NCBI GenBank assembly: GCA_963691815.1
Contig: OY829651.1
Coordinates: 18,562,319 to 18,626,318 of the forward strand
Source of the DNA: Echiichthys vipera
Lineage: Eukaryota; Chordata; Actinopteri; Perciformes; Trachinidae
Reading direction: 5' to 3'
Length of the DNA: 64,000 nucleotides
The position numbers and the translations under genes are program-made. The notes under the pieces are model-generated. The model was not told where the DNA came from, ran no database searches, and saw only the letters and a program-made list of their open reading frames with translations. This document shows, piece by piece, positions 16,196 to 28,500 of the stretch; the stretch's first letter is position 1, and each line of letters opens with the position of its first letter.

Positions 16196-18650
16196 ATGTC
16201 GGTGCACTTCGAGGAGAGGAGCGGTGTCGTCCCCTGCAAGACCCCCTGGGGATCCTGGTACCAGACCATGGAGGAGGTCTTCATCGAAGTCAGCGTGCCT
16301 CACGGGACGTCCGGTAAAGAGGTCAAGTGTCATCTGGGATCCAGAGACATCGAGCTGCGCGTCAAAGGGACGGAAATCTTCAAGGTAAACTCCTGAATCA
16401 CTGTGGTTTTAACTGTGGTGATGATGGCGATCATGTGGGATCCAATGAGTCGGCTCTTTTTGAGTTTTCTCAATCGGTTTTGTGTGTGTTTTCAGTTTCC
16501 AGTTGAAATCCATAGACCTTTGCAAAGATGTAAACATAAACATTATAAATGTGTCCTAGTTTATATCCTGCAGCAGTGTCTGTGAATGACATCAGCTGAC
16601 AGGAAGTTAACTAGGACCAAGGCTGTTGCCTAGCAATGGAATGACATCGAAAAGGTCTATAAAATGGTACAGTGTGGGAGTATGTGATTTTTTATTACAA
16701 CTCTATAGAGAAAGGAAAGCAACATAAAATATATGGTTTTGGTAAATTGATGATGGTTTTGGCACGTTTATCTGATAGCACCTTTTAACAACAAGGTAAT
16801 TCAAAGTGCTTTATTCAAAACATTAAATGCATTGGAAAGAAATGCATAAAATGACTTTTAGATATAAAATGACATTCAGATAAAACTATCTCAAAAAATG
16901 AAATAAAACCAAGAATATCAAAGGAATAGAAGTTACAGTGTTTAGTTTACTGAAAAGCAGCGGCAAAAAGAAAAGTCCTCACTCTTGATTTAAAACGTGT
17001 GTGTACTTGCATTAAACAAAATTAACCCTATCAAACATGATCAAATCAAGAGGCATCAAAGCCTCCAGTATATAAAGCTTTCCTCAAACTGCATCACCTG
17101 GGTTGGAGAGCTGGACCTGGTGTCTCTCTACTCCGGATCTACAGGATGCCAGTCAGGAAGTGGGACGAACATCTGGAACAAATCTCACATTCGGGGACCG
17201 TACTTCCGATTGTAATTCATGCATTGATTTAATCCTGGCTGGATTATTGCAGAACACTCTTTTCAAGCCTCACACAAGAAAACCTCAATAAACTTTAGCG
17301 GATTCAACGAAGTGCAGGCAGACTCATTACCAGGTATGACATATTTGTGTATCACAATATCTCGGTATATGATAACATCAGGATGTGATTGCGTTAAAAG
17401 AGGATAAATGATTATATTGAATTATTGCCCAGCCCTACTTTTAAGGCTCGAGGGGGGTTAGCTCCAGAATATATAGATGACATTGCTTTTTATTGATTTT
17501 ACTTTTGCTTTCTTCCTCTCAACCTCCTTGAGAACAACTCCTTAACTTAAAGAAAATAAATGAACTCCTGTTCCTAGAAGAGGGGGGGGGGGGGGGGGGA
17601 GGACTTGAGTTCAGCCCAACTCTTGGTGGTGCACCGTATTTTAGTGAAATCGTAAAATAATTTTAAATGCTAATACATTAATCTCACAATCTCATCTTTT
17701 TACATTCATGTCAGGGAAAGTTGTTCGACACGACCATGTCTGACGAGGCTACATGGACACTCGGTAGGTTGCACGCCTCAAAGGGACGTACTCATTATCT
17801 TAGATTTTAGTGTACAAAAGCCGCCCTTATCTCACTCCTTTTTCTGCTCAGAGGACAAATGTCTCATCCGGATCATTCTGATGAAGACGAACAGAGAGGC
17901 AGGGAACTGCTGGTCGTCCCTGCTGGAGGGGGAATACTGTGCGAATGCCTGGGTCCAGGACCAGATGCAAAGGAAGCTCACACTGGAGAGGTTCCAGCGG
18001 GAGGTTAGTTTAATCAAGTGCCACCTGAAGGGTCATGATGTATGAAGTGTGTTATTATTATGAGTTACCAGATGCACCTGTCTTCCTCTACACATCACCA
18101 CCCCTGATAAAAGGCTTTTAAGTTGTGAATAATGGTGTATACATGATTTACTACTGATCAGCTATTGTTGCCAGGATGTGTAAAACCCTCTTTGGCTAGT
18201 TTTTATTTGGTAATAATGTAGTTATAAATGATTATGAATGTTCCATTTTCTTATAAACCACCAGGGTTGTGTTAATAAAATACTTATAAATGCTAATATT
18301 AAAATACTAATTGTTCTTAATTGCTTTTAACACATTAGTAGATTATTTAATAAGTAAGAAAGCCATTATTCACAGCTTATGAACCCCTAATTTTGGTTTG
18401 AGATGAGTAAATGTGGGTTTTTTTTTCACTTTAACAATGTTTCGGGTGACAGACATCAGATATGAATTTATTCTCAGAGCATGTCATTAAATTTAGTGTG
18501 GATTTGTAAAATAAATGATAATGTATGCTAGCTGTATGCTTATGAATTGTTGCACCCCTTTTTTAGAATCCTGGGTTTGACTTCAGTGGTGCAGAGATCT
18601 CTGGGAATTTTTCCGGTGGTGGTCCAGACTTTTCCAGTTTACAGAAGTGA
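16196..18650 (+). CDS. nudcd2: NudC domain-containing protein 2
   Basis: A small CS/p23-fold co-chaperone; family knowledge links it to Hsp90 and LIS1/dynein stability. Four coding exons: 16196-16384, 17715-17763, 17852-18003 and 18567-18650. They sum to 474 bp, i.e. 157 aa, the same as I recall for the human protein. The product starts MSVHFEERSGVVPCKTPWGS and continues through VFIEVSVPHGT (CS-domain strands) and DEATWTL. Later come WVQDQMQRKLTLERFQ and the C-terminal NPGFDFSGAEISGN. All four exons have canonical splice sites. Intron 1 (1.3 kb) holds a transposon fragment and a dead LINE piece. The gene converges on ccng1, as their human orthologues also lie together at 5q34. Confidence 0.95.
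16500..16680 (-). repeat. Fragment of the gabra6-intron TIR element family
   Basis: AATGACATCAGCTGACAGGA, then GGCTGTTGCCTAGCAATGG, is the reverse complement (with mismatches) of sequence at 14605-14670. The adjoining GATGTAAACATAAACATT also matches inverted sequence near 14710-14735. Both termini are missing, so this is a relic. Confidence 0.7.
17229..17480 (+). mobile_element. Degenerate LINE reverse-transcriptase fragment (L2/CR1-like), itself interrupted
   Basis: One forward frame reads LDYCRTLFSSLTQENLNKL, a stop, then RIQRSAGRLITR, the conserved C-terminal RT region of L2/Rex-type LINEs. After about 100 bp of other repeat (ending CCCAGCCCTACTTTT) the LINE resumes as a frame similar to GGLAPEYIDD. 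Stops and the insertion show it is dead. It lies in nudcd2 intron 1. Confidence 0.65.
17581..17600. repeat. Poly-G tract
   Basis: A nearly pure run of G of about 17-18 bases in nudcd2 intron 1; its length may be assembly-sensitive. Confidence 0.85.
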
Positions 18651-18947
18651 CCGATGATGTGACACCAACAGCCGGGTACATGCTCGAGATGTCACCTCTG
18701 CCTCACGAACACTGCTGAGGACACCCACGGCACACAGATGGACAGTGGATTAATCAGAGCTCCTATGATGAAAAAACGATTTGCCTTCAGAAATACTGGC
18801 TGTTCTGTTCGACACAGACACTTTTCAGCAGCCCTTTTATAACATGAAGTCGAGCGGCAGAACAGTTTATGGAAATGGTTTCATTTGGTTGTAAGAAGCC
18901 TGTGTGATGTTTAAATAATGAGAGGAATGCACAAGCAATAGCTTTTC

Positions 18948-18961
18948 AATAAAGTTTTATT
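18948..18961. terminator. Palindromic bidirectional polyadenylation signal of nudcd2 and ccng1
   Basis: CAATAAAGTTTTATTG gives AATAAA on plus (18948-18953), about 300 bp after the nudcd2 stop. It also gives AATAAAA on minus (18961-18955), about 0.98 kb after the ccng1 stop. The two genes converge here, so one 16-base palindrome can serve both 3' ends. Confidence 0.6.
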
Positions 18962-19937
18962 GAAAGGTACAAGTACATAGGTTAACGAGATGGTGTATTC
19001 AATTGGCAATTTTGAATTTGAGAACACATTTTATTTATGTCATTAAAAGAAACTTCAACTAGACAGGGAAACTGAAATGCAATACAAGTGCCAATCCAAA
19101 TTTCCACTGCAACAACCTTTTTTTTTTTTCAGTGTTCTCGGCCTCATTGATAGAGGGAATCAATTACACGTGGCACTTCCCTCTGTGTACACAAATTAAG
19201 AATTGGTGAAAACAACTCATCTGTAACCACTGCTGACATTTTAGCTCAAACTGTGTGGTCAGTCATTCAAGACTTGATCGTCAGTAGCCTCACTTCACTG
19301 GAGAAAACCAGAGCTCCCTCGCTGTATCAAAATAAAAACAAAAAATCATCACCTTGGGTAGGAGTGTGCATTCAGGACAGTTAGCAACCTAGGGTGGAAG
19401 TTAAGGATTTTGGGCCCGATTTCTTGGTTCCATTTTTGCTGATCACAAAATCCTTCTCCCTCCTCTTCCACATGGTGGACTGAGGACCTAGGTGGTTCTA
19501 TACTTATTCGCTTTAGACCAGCAACCCGTTCCAGGAAATACCAAACACTGTGGTACGGATTTTTAACGAGAACATACTGTACACTTGTGCAAGCAACTCA
19601 ACCAGGAAAGTAAAACTTAGCAAGATGGCGGTAGTTTAACCTGACAAAGCATTACTCCTTGCCATTGGGGCAGATAAAATACAGTGTGCTTGATAAATGT
19701 ATGATTGAAAACAAAGTGTAGGAAAATTGTAACATTCTGTCGCTTTTTTTCCTTAAAGACATTCATCATCTCAGGTGAAAATCTGTAAGGAAAATAAGTG
19801 GAGCCGTACGTCGGTGACCATACTGCAAGAAAGTCGCCCACAAGCTGTCTCTAATCAGAAAACAGATTATTTGGGGACAGGTGTGATCTTTTTTTTTTTC
19901 CCCTGCATGCAAGGTCACCCGTTCGTACCCCCGGGGT
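18962..19937 (-). other. Putative ccng1 3' UTR
   Basis: Sequence from the ccng1 stop to the minus-strand AATAAAA. No exon of another gene was recognised. It is AT-rich with a short poly-T run; its length of about 1 kb is reasonable for a cyclin G1 3' UTR. Confidence 0.5.
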
Positions 19938-21665
19938 TTAACAAGCCGACTCGGGTATGGTGGGAAGATGAGTGATCCTGTAGTAGCTTGGCTTCAGCTG
20001 ACGTGCAGTTCTTCCCGAAATAGTCCAGCGAAGCCTCTGGCCATTAGGCCTGGAGCACCTGGTGGTGGCATATTCAGCCAGGCATTTTCCAACCAACTCA
20101 CGCACACAGATCAGGTCCCCGTCTCTGATCTGCACAGAAAAAAAGATTCAAAAAAATAAGAAATCTTTGGGCTCTGACCAAACAAAGCTACACCAAACCC
20201 ACTTGGAGTTAAAACAATACTTCAGAGTTGTTAATTGCAGAACACATATTTAAGATTGTAACACTTGGTACTTACGTTCAGCTGCTGCTGCAGGCTTTTC
20301 AGGGTCTCTGGTAATTTGTCGGCGTACTCAGGGTCGTATTGTTCCTGGGCCTCATAACACAGGAGAGCCATGGCGAGCAGAGATGGCTGCAGAGAAACAG
20401 AGTATGGATTCTTAATTTTAAAAATACAGAAAACAAGAAAATGTGTAAAAAATAGATTGAACAGCTCAACAGAGATGGATTTCCACTACAGACATAACAG
20501 TTTTTAGTGATTTCCAAGCAAACAGTTAGAAAAGTGGAACTGCTGGACGTCACTTTAACAGAATGAAATCATCGAATACGATATAATTCCAACTGGAAAG
20601 AGGCCACATTTATAATGTTGGCAGACCGGTTATTTAGGCCTACCTTCATTTTGGAGAAGACAAATGAGCAGTGACAGGCTTTCAGCTGAGCCTCCAGTCT
20701 CTCAAGGCTCAGTATCTTCTTGCTGTGGAAAGAAAAAAAGCTTTTACCATCAAGACCAACTTGTAAATGGATATAAGGCAGAGTTCACTAGATTAGACTT
20801 ATATCAATGTCAATTTAGTGACGCAAGTACAACAACCTGATATCACTGATAATGTTTTATACAGATTTTCATATTTGTTCTCAAGTCACATGTCTAAAAA
20901 TCTACATGACTTCATGTGTGCCTGTTGGCTTTAAAAAACATTTTTGGCTAGCATTCTCTTTAAAGCCAAATATGAGAAGACACATTTTAGAAGAGTAAAT
21001 ATATTCTTGTTGAGTCATGGTTCAGCCCTGCAGGTTGATGTGACCATCTGTCCTTACTTCTCATCGTCGAGCTGCTCCTGGACATGGCTGTGAAAGAGGC
21101 GGAGAAAGCGCAGGGCTGTGGGGGCCTTCACCTTCCAGTAAAGCTTCTCCATGATGATCTTCTCCATCCTCATCATGTCAGACACTGTAAAGCGATTCTG
21201 ACTGATGCGGATCAGTTCGTTGGCTAGAGGCACGTTTTTCTCCTCTTCTGCGGACTTCACAGCAATGTAGAAGCAGCACAAGCCCACGCAGGACAGGTGC
21301 TTTGGTTGAATCTGTGGAGGACGGGGAACGGAAATGATATTATAAAACAAGCTATTATTTCTAGAGAGCAAACAAGATGTACTTTTCAGGTGTTTACAAA
21401 CCTTCATGACGGAGAGGAATCGATCCAACAAGCTGATGGCCAGTGAGAAGGTCTCTGAACTGAAGCCAAAGAACCTGGTCAGAGAGAGCAGGTCCTTCAC
21501 CTCCAGCTCCCTTAGTCTGCTGGTCATCCTGAGGCCATTGTCCTGGGAGCTCTCGATGAGCCTCAAGCCGCTCAGCTTCGGTTGGTAGCGGCCCTCCAGA
21601 TCCGTCATGGCCTTCAGCTGAACTGCAAAGGGCAGTGCTCCGGGTCCTGTTACTGTGTCGATCAT
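19938..21665 (-). CDS. ccng1: Cyclin G1
   Basis: An atypical cyclin, a classical p53 target that recruits PP2A and modulates Mdm2/p53. Coding exons: 21402-21665, 21058-21311, 20644-20722, 20276-20386 and 19938-20129. Phases join to 299 aa (human about 295). The first coding exon begins exactly at its ATG (MIDTVTGPGALP). Recognisable blocks include GLRLIESSQDNGLRMTSRLR, the cyclin box (VKDLLSLTRFFGF, LLDRFLSVMK, PKHLSCVGLCCFYIAVK), ISQNRFTVSDMMRMEKII, LERLEAQLKACHC, and the near-invariant C-terminus TARQLKPSYYRITHLPTIPE. The 21.06-kb exon reads straight into a TAA at its donor, so splicing is needed to continue. A non-coding 5' exon is at about 22.94 kb and intron 1 holds a p53-type site. Confidence 0.96.
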
Positions 21666-22082
21666 CTGTGTAGATAGGGAAATAGAGCCAATTATTACTG
21701 AATCAATCTGGACTAAAACACAATATTTTTGACTCCAAAGTCCCAGTATGATAGTGTGACAAGACTTTGTGTATGACATTAGAAATATATGTGACACTTT
21801 GTAACTTTAGGTATGAAGACATTATGCTGGGTGATATGGTCTCTGGGGGGAAATAATAATGTAAATATGATTGCCAAAGATTACGTCATTTACTGTTTCT
21901 CTCTGCTGTAACATTCAAATAAGTTAAACATTTGTATTTAATGAACGAAGTCAAGAAAGAGACAGCGGGTACATGCTTAGATAATGAAATCCCAGATGAC
22001 CTCTAGCCTTTTATTATGCATCAATAATTGTCCTACACAAAGTGTCAACTCTCCAACGCAATGCATCCTACTTGCCATACAT

Positions 22083-22188
<106 letters not shown>

Positions 22189-22538
22189 TGTAACGTTACT
22201 TCACTAATAGGAACAGGTCTGGATTAGATATGTGTGTATTGCTCAGGAGTAACTGAGACATGGGAGTGTTTCCAAATAAGTAAGTTATCCAGTAACTTCC
22301 CCTGTGAACAGCTGTCATTGAACTGGACTCAACTGGACTAGTCAAGGGGTGGCAACTTACAACATAGATACACAACAGGGACATGTTGTATACGTTTCTC
22401 ACAATTTGAAATTGTATTTGATCATATTAAGTTTAATACAAGTTTCTTAACATATATGATTGACTATGTTTCATGAGTATGTTGATAGTGTGGGCACATG
22501 ATCAGGCTATCATAGGAAAGGACCAGGCCATGCAGCAG

Positions 22539-22558
22539 CGTCATGTCGGGACATGTCC
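22539..22558. promoter_or_regulatory. Candidate p53 response element in ccng1 intron 1
   Basis: The half-site GGACATGTCC (22549-22558) matches RRRCWWGYYY at all ten positions and lies inside the palindrome GGGACATGTCCC. The abutting CGTCATGTCG (22539-22548) keeps the CATG core but mismatches at three flanking positions. It sits about 0.4 kb into the intron after the 5' exon of a gene family known to be p53-induced. Confidence 0.5.
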
Positions 22559-22935
22559 CTGCTGCCGTACGCACTAGTGGAGAGCTAACACTGAGCCCGA
22601 TGACAACAAACACAAGTGAGAACACCGTTCAAACCCCAAAACTGTGGCTACAACTAGAAGACAGAGCACCGTGGGGTATTAAATCAATTTAACGTTACGC
22701 TTCATAAAGGTGAAGGGGAAAGGACAAACTAATATGACGTTAACTACGTAACGTTAACCGTTAGCTGCTAAAGCTAAGGCTAATTCACAATTTAAACGTT
22801 AACGTTAGTTTAACGTTAGTTTTAGCTACGGACAACCACATAACGACGTGTTTTGAGCTTTTAAATCGTCATACCAACTTTAAGTGTAACATATGCCCAG
22901 TTAAGATGATGTAGAATAAATATTGGATAACTTAC

Positions 22936-22990
22936 CTTGTTTTGTGTTAGGTTGCCTTTTATTTAACGAAAAATCAACGATGGAAAAAGT
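22936..22990 (-). other. ccng1 5' non-coding exon (approximate) and promoter zone
   Basis: On the minus strand CACAAAACAAG is followed by GTAAGTTATC, a strong donor. There is no ATG that joins in frame to the cyclin, so this is read as the 5' UTR exon. Its upstream limit is not visible. Nearby 22690-22830 is rich in AACGTTA motifs, a style of sequence common near fish promoters. Confidence 0.5.
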
Positions 22991-23775
22991 CCTCCACACG
23001 CTTAAACAAAGCGAGTGAAAATAGATTTAAAATTAAAAAAAAGTGTAAGTATGAACTTTCACTAAAGAAAGTTTTAGGTTTAATTTCTGCCTATGCACAC
23101 GCCCCTACCCTTGGCGTAAGGCGATGGGGGAAAGGACAGTCTGGGTTTTAATGCAGGCATAAAACCAAGCCTTTGCCCAAACATGGTGAGCTTTCATTGG
23201 CCATTCACGGATGACGCTCCTGGTCCTACTTTCCTATTGGTTATATTTACAGCCAGTCACGATCAAGTCCCGCCTTATACAGGTTTGGGGACCAATCACA
23301 GATGTGGAGGTGGGACATGGCCTAACATTGCGACTTACTGTGATTTTTGTATACAGTGTTTCTTTTTTCCTTTATGGTGGCAATAAAATTATACTCTACA
23401 CTAAAATCACTTTAAACAGTGAAGCAGCAAAACTGACGCATTTCTTACCGACTAATACAATGTAGGCCTATAAAAATGTGCAATAGGAGAGGAGAATTAC
23501 AGAGAAAACAACAAAACCATTTGTGAATCTTCTTAAAAACTGTGCTTAATTTCTTCAAAAAGTCATAGAAATTGCTTCCCTATTAAAAAGGTATTTTACA
23601 CTGAGCAGTCACTTCTTTGTTTTTAAAGGCATCGGCCTACTGGCAGGTTTCTGGAACAGTCTGGATGGACCCTGCACCTGCTGAGACCACAGCTTACCAC
23701 AAGCTCTTGTTTTCTGTCAACTTTTCTGAAGTGCAGTTATAGAGAGAACAGGGCACGTTTTCAATAAAGTAAGTC
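22991..23775. other. Intergenic region between ccng1 and the 3' end of septin8
   Basis: The part nearest 23000 should include the ccng1 promoter. A 100-residue-scale open frame around 23.2-23.45 kb has no recognisable domain. Otherwise nothing was found. Confidence 0.5.
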
Positions 23776-25503
23776 TTTATTACATCAGAATATACAAATC
23801 TGAAGGAGAGCCCACGCAGACCCCCCATATAGATCTACTGACATAAAGAGATTTAACCCTGAATTTATACACATCCAGGTTTTTGCACTTTAAAACTATG
23901 ACACACTTTTAACTTTGACACAACATAAGGGCTGACATGTTAGCATGATAGGGCACCTTTTATAATGAGTAATGATAGTATAATATACTATTGTATAGAT
24001 ATAGATAGTATCTGTACTATGTAGTTTAAAGTGCTTATAAATCATAATATAATGTACAATCCGTACAACATTTAACAGCAATATCATGTCACTTTATATA
24101 TAATTTTCACAGTGTAAATTGTCATCAGTCAAAAAACTACAAGCATAACATGACAGATGATTGAGGCTAGCACATTTAGTACAAAAACTGAGGTTTTGGC
24201 AATGGTTTTTTAATACTTTTAGGTATGAAGGTTAGGAGCCATGCAGAAACCATGCTACAGGGTGCTGCTGAGAGGAGAGTTTAGTAGACATGGGAGACTT
24301 CAGGCTGAATCACTTCCAGGGATCTTAAGTGCATTTCTACAAAATAGTTATTTCACATTGTAAAAAAGAATACACTTGATTGTTAGTCTGTGATCATTTG
24401 ATGTGGTAGAAAGTCTTCTAATTCAAATTCCTTCCTGAGGTTAAGGAGCACGCAGATGGAAGACTAAAGAAGCTATGAAAAGGGAAGAAAAACCATGTCA
24501 TTTATCGGAAAAAGCAACGTTACATATTCATTAAGGTCATTAGACGAACCCCAACATGACATGACTGCTAAAGTTGAATGAAAATGTTAACTTAGTTTAA
24601 TAAGCATTTTGTTATCCGTCCCGTTTGCTGCCACTGAGAGAAGCAAACTTGAAACGGAAACTTGAATTAAACGCTGTTACAGAAAGACTGTAACAAATCA
24701 GAAAAACGGTTTGGTGCCTCATGATGACAACAATATGAAAATGCTTTCAATCAAACAAATGATTGATGTGATGTGTGAAGTCCCAGAGAGGTGATGAAGT
24801 TTAAGGTGGAAGGGGTTCAGCTGACCAACAGATGAACTGATGCACTATTTGGTTTTCATTGACATTATTTATTTGAGTATAAATTATAGCAACAAATTTG
24901 CTCATTTCCAGACTCATGTAAATTAAAATAATTATTTTCTTTATAATTCTGCATACCTAAAATGGTGTTAGACATTATCTTACCAAAAACTATCAACAAT
25001 TTAAAAACAATTATCAATATTTTTATGTACATTATTAGAAATGCTGTCTTAAAAACCTTACCAGAGACCATTACACTTGTGCATAGTTGCATGTACAGTA
25101 TAAAACATACAAACTCTCATTCTGTGTTAATACATGACATAACTCACAGCCATCAGTTCAATTCAGTCTGTAACTAAAAGTCTGCTGTTCTACAACAGGA
25201 CATGACCATACATTCATGGCAGGAACATAAAACAGCACAAGCTACATGTTATGAAAACAGTCCATGGATTGCGTGTCTAGCCGAGTCAGCATTAGGGACT
25301 GATTAAATACACTGAGCAAAGCTACCTTTTCGATTCTTAAGTACACAGTGGCTTTATAGCCGTCACATTGTACTGACATATGTGCATAGTCACTGTGACG
25401 GTCCACACATACAGTGTCAGTAAGCAATATCAAACATGACAGCCTCTTTTCCCATGCTGATGGCAGACACATTCCTGGTTTCCCTGGATGTTTGATGCAT
25501 AAA
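23776..25503 (-). other. Putative septin8 3' UTR with polyadenylation signal
   Basis: A minus-strand AATAAA lies at 23781-23776, about 1.7 kb beyond the spliced stop codon at 25504-25506. The interval is AT-rich and without recognisable exons, as expected for the long 3' UTR of a septin gene. An AATAAA on the plus strand at 23763 has no gene to serve. Confidence 0.5.
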
Positions 25504-28500
25504 TCAACTGAAAGGGGGGAAAGAAATGAGACAGAATATAGAAAAAGAAAGAAAATGAAGGTATTGATGAATGGTAGAAATCAAAGGAATAATATAAATT
25601 GATGAAATGGAAAACAACAACGTCTTGGTTGTAACATCTCTTCTGGCAGCTCTTTTGACATCTAAACCAGATTATTAATTCATTAATTAAAAACAATTTC
25701 CAAATCAGATTAAGAGCACATTCGTAGGTGGACTGAACTCAGATTAAAACTGAATTTGTAGGGATTTTTCTCAATCTGATCGCTCAAATTAAGAGTTTAT
25801 ACCGACTTTAAGGTCATACCAAAGACACATGACTCTGACACCATGTCTAGAGCACAGCCAACCAACCATGACTGTACCACCAAAAATGGTTGCGTACAAA
25901 AATATATTTTTTTCTGTCACTAATGCTGTCTGGGGAGACGGAGAAAAGGACTTCATCTTTCTGAATCAGGTAGTGTGAACAAGGCCTTGCTTTTAACATT
26001 TAACTTACCCGGTTTTATTTTCAACAAAGCTTTTTGTCTCTAATCTTCTTTTTTGTACTTCCCTCATCTTCATCTATATGACAAATCTAACACATCTAGT
26101 GACATGCTTGTGTGTAGGGGTGGGGGTGAAAATAGTAATAGAGTTTTAGATGTTTAAAGAAATTTAAAAGCTAATTTTTGACCCTCTCCAACTGGATAAT
26201 GACATGTTATGGACGTAAACGTGTGCGTCATATTTACGTTCTAAACTAGGCCACTTCTTGAGTTTCAGTGAGGATGGCTGAGCGTGATTGAAACAATACG
26301 ACTGTTTTTCTTTTCTCAATCCGACTGACTGCTTCTTTTCTTGTTGGTTCTTTGCAATACTTGGAAATACGTTGACAAAAATAACCTTGCAGTCAACATA
26401 TCTCTATCATTTGTTAGTACTATTGTATTGATAAAAGATAATGGAATTAAATTAATTGGTTTATTTTAATTATGGATCATTACAAATATGCTATGTTTAA
26501 AAAAAGTAGTAAAAAAATGTACTAAGCTCTCATTAATAGAAGATTTGAGCGTACATAATTGATGCTGACATATAATGTTTCCACCTGCACAAATGATTAC
26601 AGCTCTATGTGGGATGTCTGAGTATCATCCGCGTTGCACAGGGAGTGAGCATCGGTGAGACCAGTCCAATGTATGTGCCCCTGCCTGAGATACAGTCTGG
26701 CAGGTCAGCCCGCAGAGACATAATCATCAGGCTGTGTCATGCAAGCTGTGAGCCTTCCCACTATGTCTGGGCACACAGTGTCAGTCTGAATCTGTCCCTG
26801 AATGAGTTTCTGAGCCAACGTGGCTTCTGGGAAAATAACACTATCTCATTAATCACAATGTACGCCTTTCCCTCTGTCCGATCAACTCTACATAGATTGG
26901 CTTAGAGAATAAGTGTCTATGAATACAAAGCATGCAAGACATTTAACCCATAACCCTTAAATTGCCTGAAATATTTCAGTGTTATTGCTTTTCAGTAGCA
27001 TTACAGACATCCATGGTGTACGAAAGGAACCACTTGAACAGCAATACAAATCAAATACATACAGAAAAGTAGACTTACTTCTTCTTGTCCTTGTCCTTCT
27101 TGAATGGTTGTGAGCAGCCTTGGAGTGCCTGTCCCATCAGTGTCTCAGCTGCAACCTTTCTTCTATTAAAGGCATTCATCTCCTCCTCCAGTTCTCGTCT
27201 CTTCTCCTCCAGATTCTTCTTTTCTTCCTGGTGCATCCGCTTGAGTTGCTCAAACCTCTCATGAAGCTAGGGATGATGATGATTATAATGATGATGTTGA
27301 TGATGATGGGGAAGGATACAGTGTGAGACAAACCAAATATGGTATATTTTCAATGGCTACTTACTTTATGATCATGTCAATCCTCACCTCTTTTTCCTTT
27401 TCTTTCAGCTCTGCCTCTGTCTCCTTCACTTTGTTGACAAACATCTGTCTCATTTCTTCCTCTTTGCGCTGCAGATCCACAAGGAATTCCTTCCTCTTGG
27501 CTTCATATGTCTCCTGAAGGCTGAAGAGCAGAGTAAAAGCAGTGTTGTGATCAGTGTAATGTCTTATTGGGCAGGATTAGTTACCAGGAGCTGGTGGCTA
27601 CCGCTGTTTATATGTTCACCGATATTAGTTGTTACATAAGTGTTTACCAGGTGGGGATTAATGCCCTAGTTATGATGTTCTGAATATTTACAAACAGCGA
27701 CTGCCAGGCTTAACTTGAGCAATAAAACAAGCATGTTACCATGTCCCAATTAGATTGAGGAGCAAAGGACATCTGACCTGACCCTTCACACTCAAAATGC
27801 TGTTTAATAATAATGTAAACTGGGAACATATAAGTTACATATCACAAAACAAAACAATATACCTCACATTACATAAAATAAATAAAAATAAAGCTGTACA
27901 TACATTTACAAAGGATTCCCAATTGGGTTAAATATATCACTTTTTCCCCAAAACTGTTATTTATTGTTAATAATAAATGATTGGTTTTAAAGGACAACAC
28001 TACAGATGTTTTATTATTTAGACATTACTTAAGTCTTTACTTGCTAAGACATTATATTCCAAAAAATAATATTTATAAAATTATATTTCAGCATATTGAA
28101 ATCCAAGTCGTCTGGGAGAAAATTAGACTTCTGCCCCTCCTCTTGGCTCTGTATTCAACTTTAGAAATTCTAGTGTTTTTTTGCTTTTTTTTGCTTTTTA
28201 CCTACTGCGGCTTTAAGTTTAATGGATGCAACCCGATTTATTGAACTGCTAGTTTAAAATCAGCTATTAGTCACTAAGAACTTAAAAGGGACTTTACAAA
28301 TAGATCAATAAATAGCCGGTTCAACCTAATCCTAAACTCCATCTGAGGTATAAAATCTAACATCCTGTGGCATTTCATGAACAAATGAACTAAAGTTACT
28401 GCAGTTTCTCCCCAGTATTATGGAGATGTACGTGGTTAATCTAGAGATTAATTTTTGAAGGCACGAGAAGCTTCAGATGAGTCAAAAAATAAACAAACAC

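Noticed and set aside
21058..21797. A single 247-residue cyclin-like frame
   Set aside because: It joins two ccng1 exons across an in-frame 90-bp intron and runs past the 5' acceptor and the 3' donor; the spliced model gives the correct cyclin G1 sequence.
23183..23465. Open frames of 67 and 84 codons between ccng1 and septin8
   Set aside because: Overlapping frames without domain, splice or start context; probably chance.
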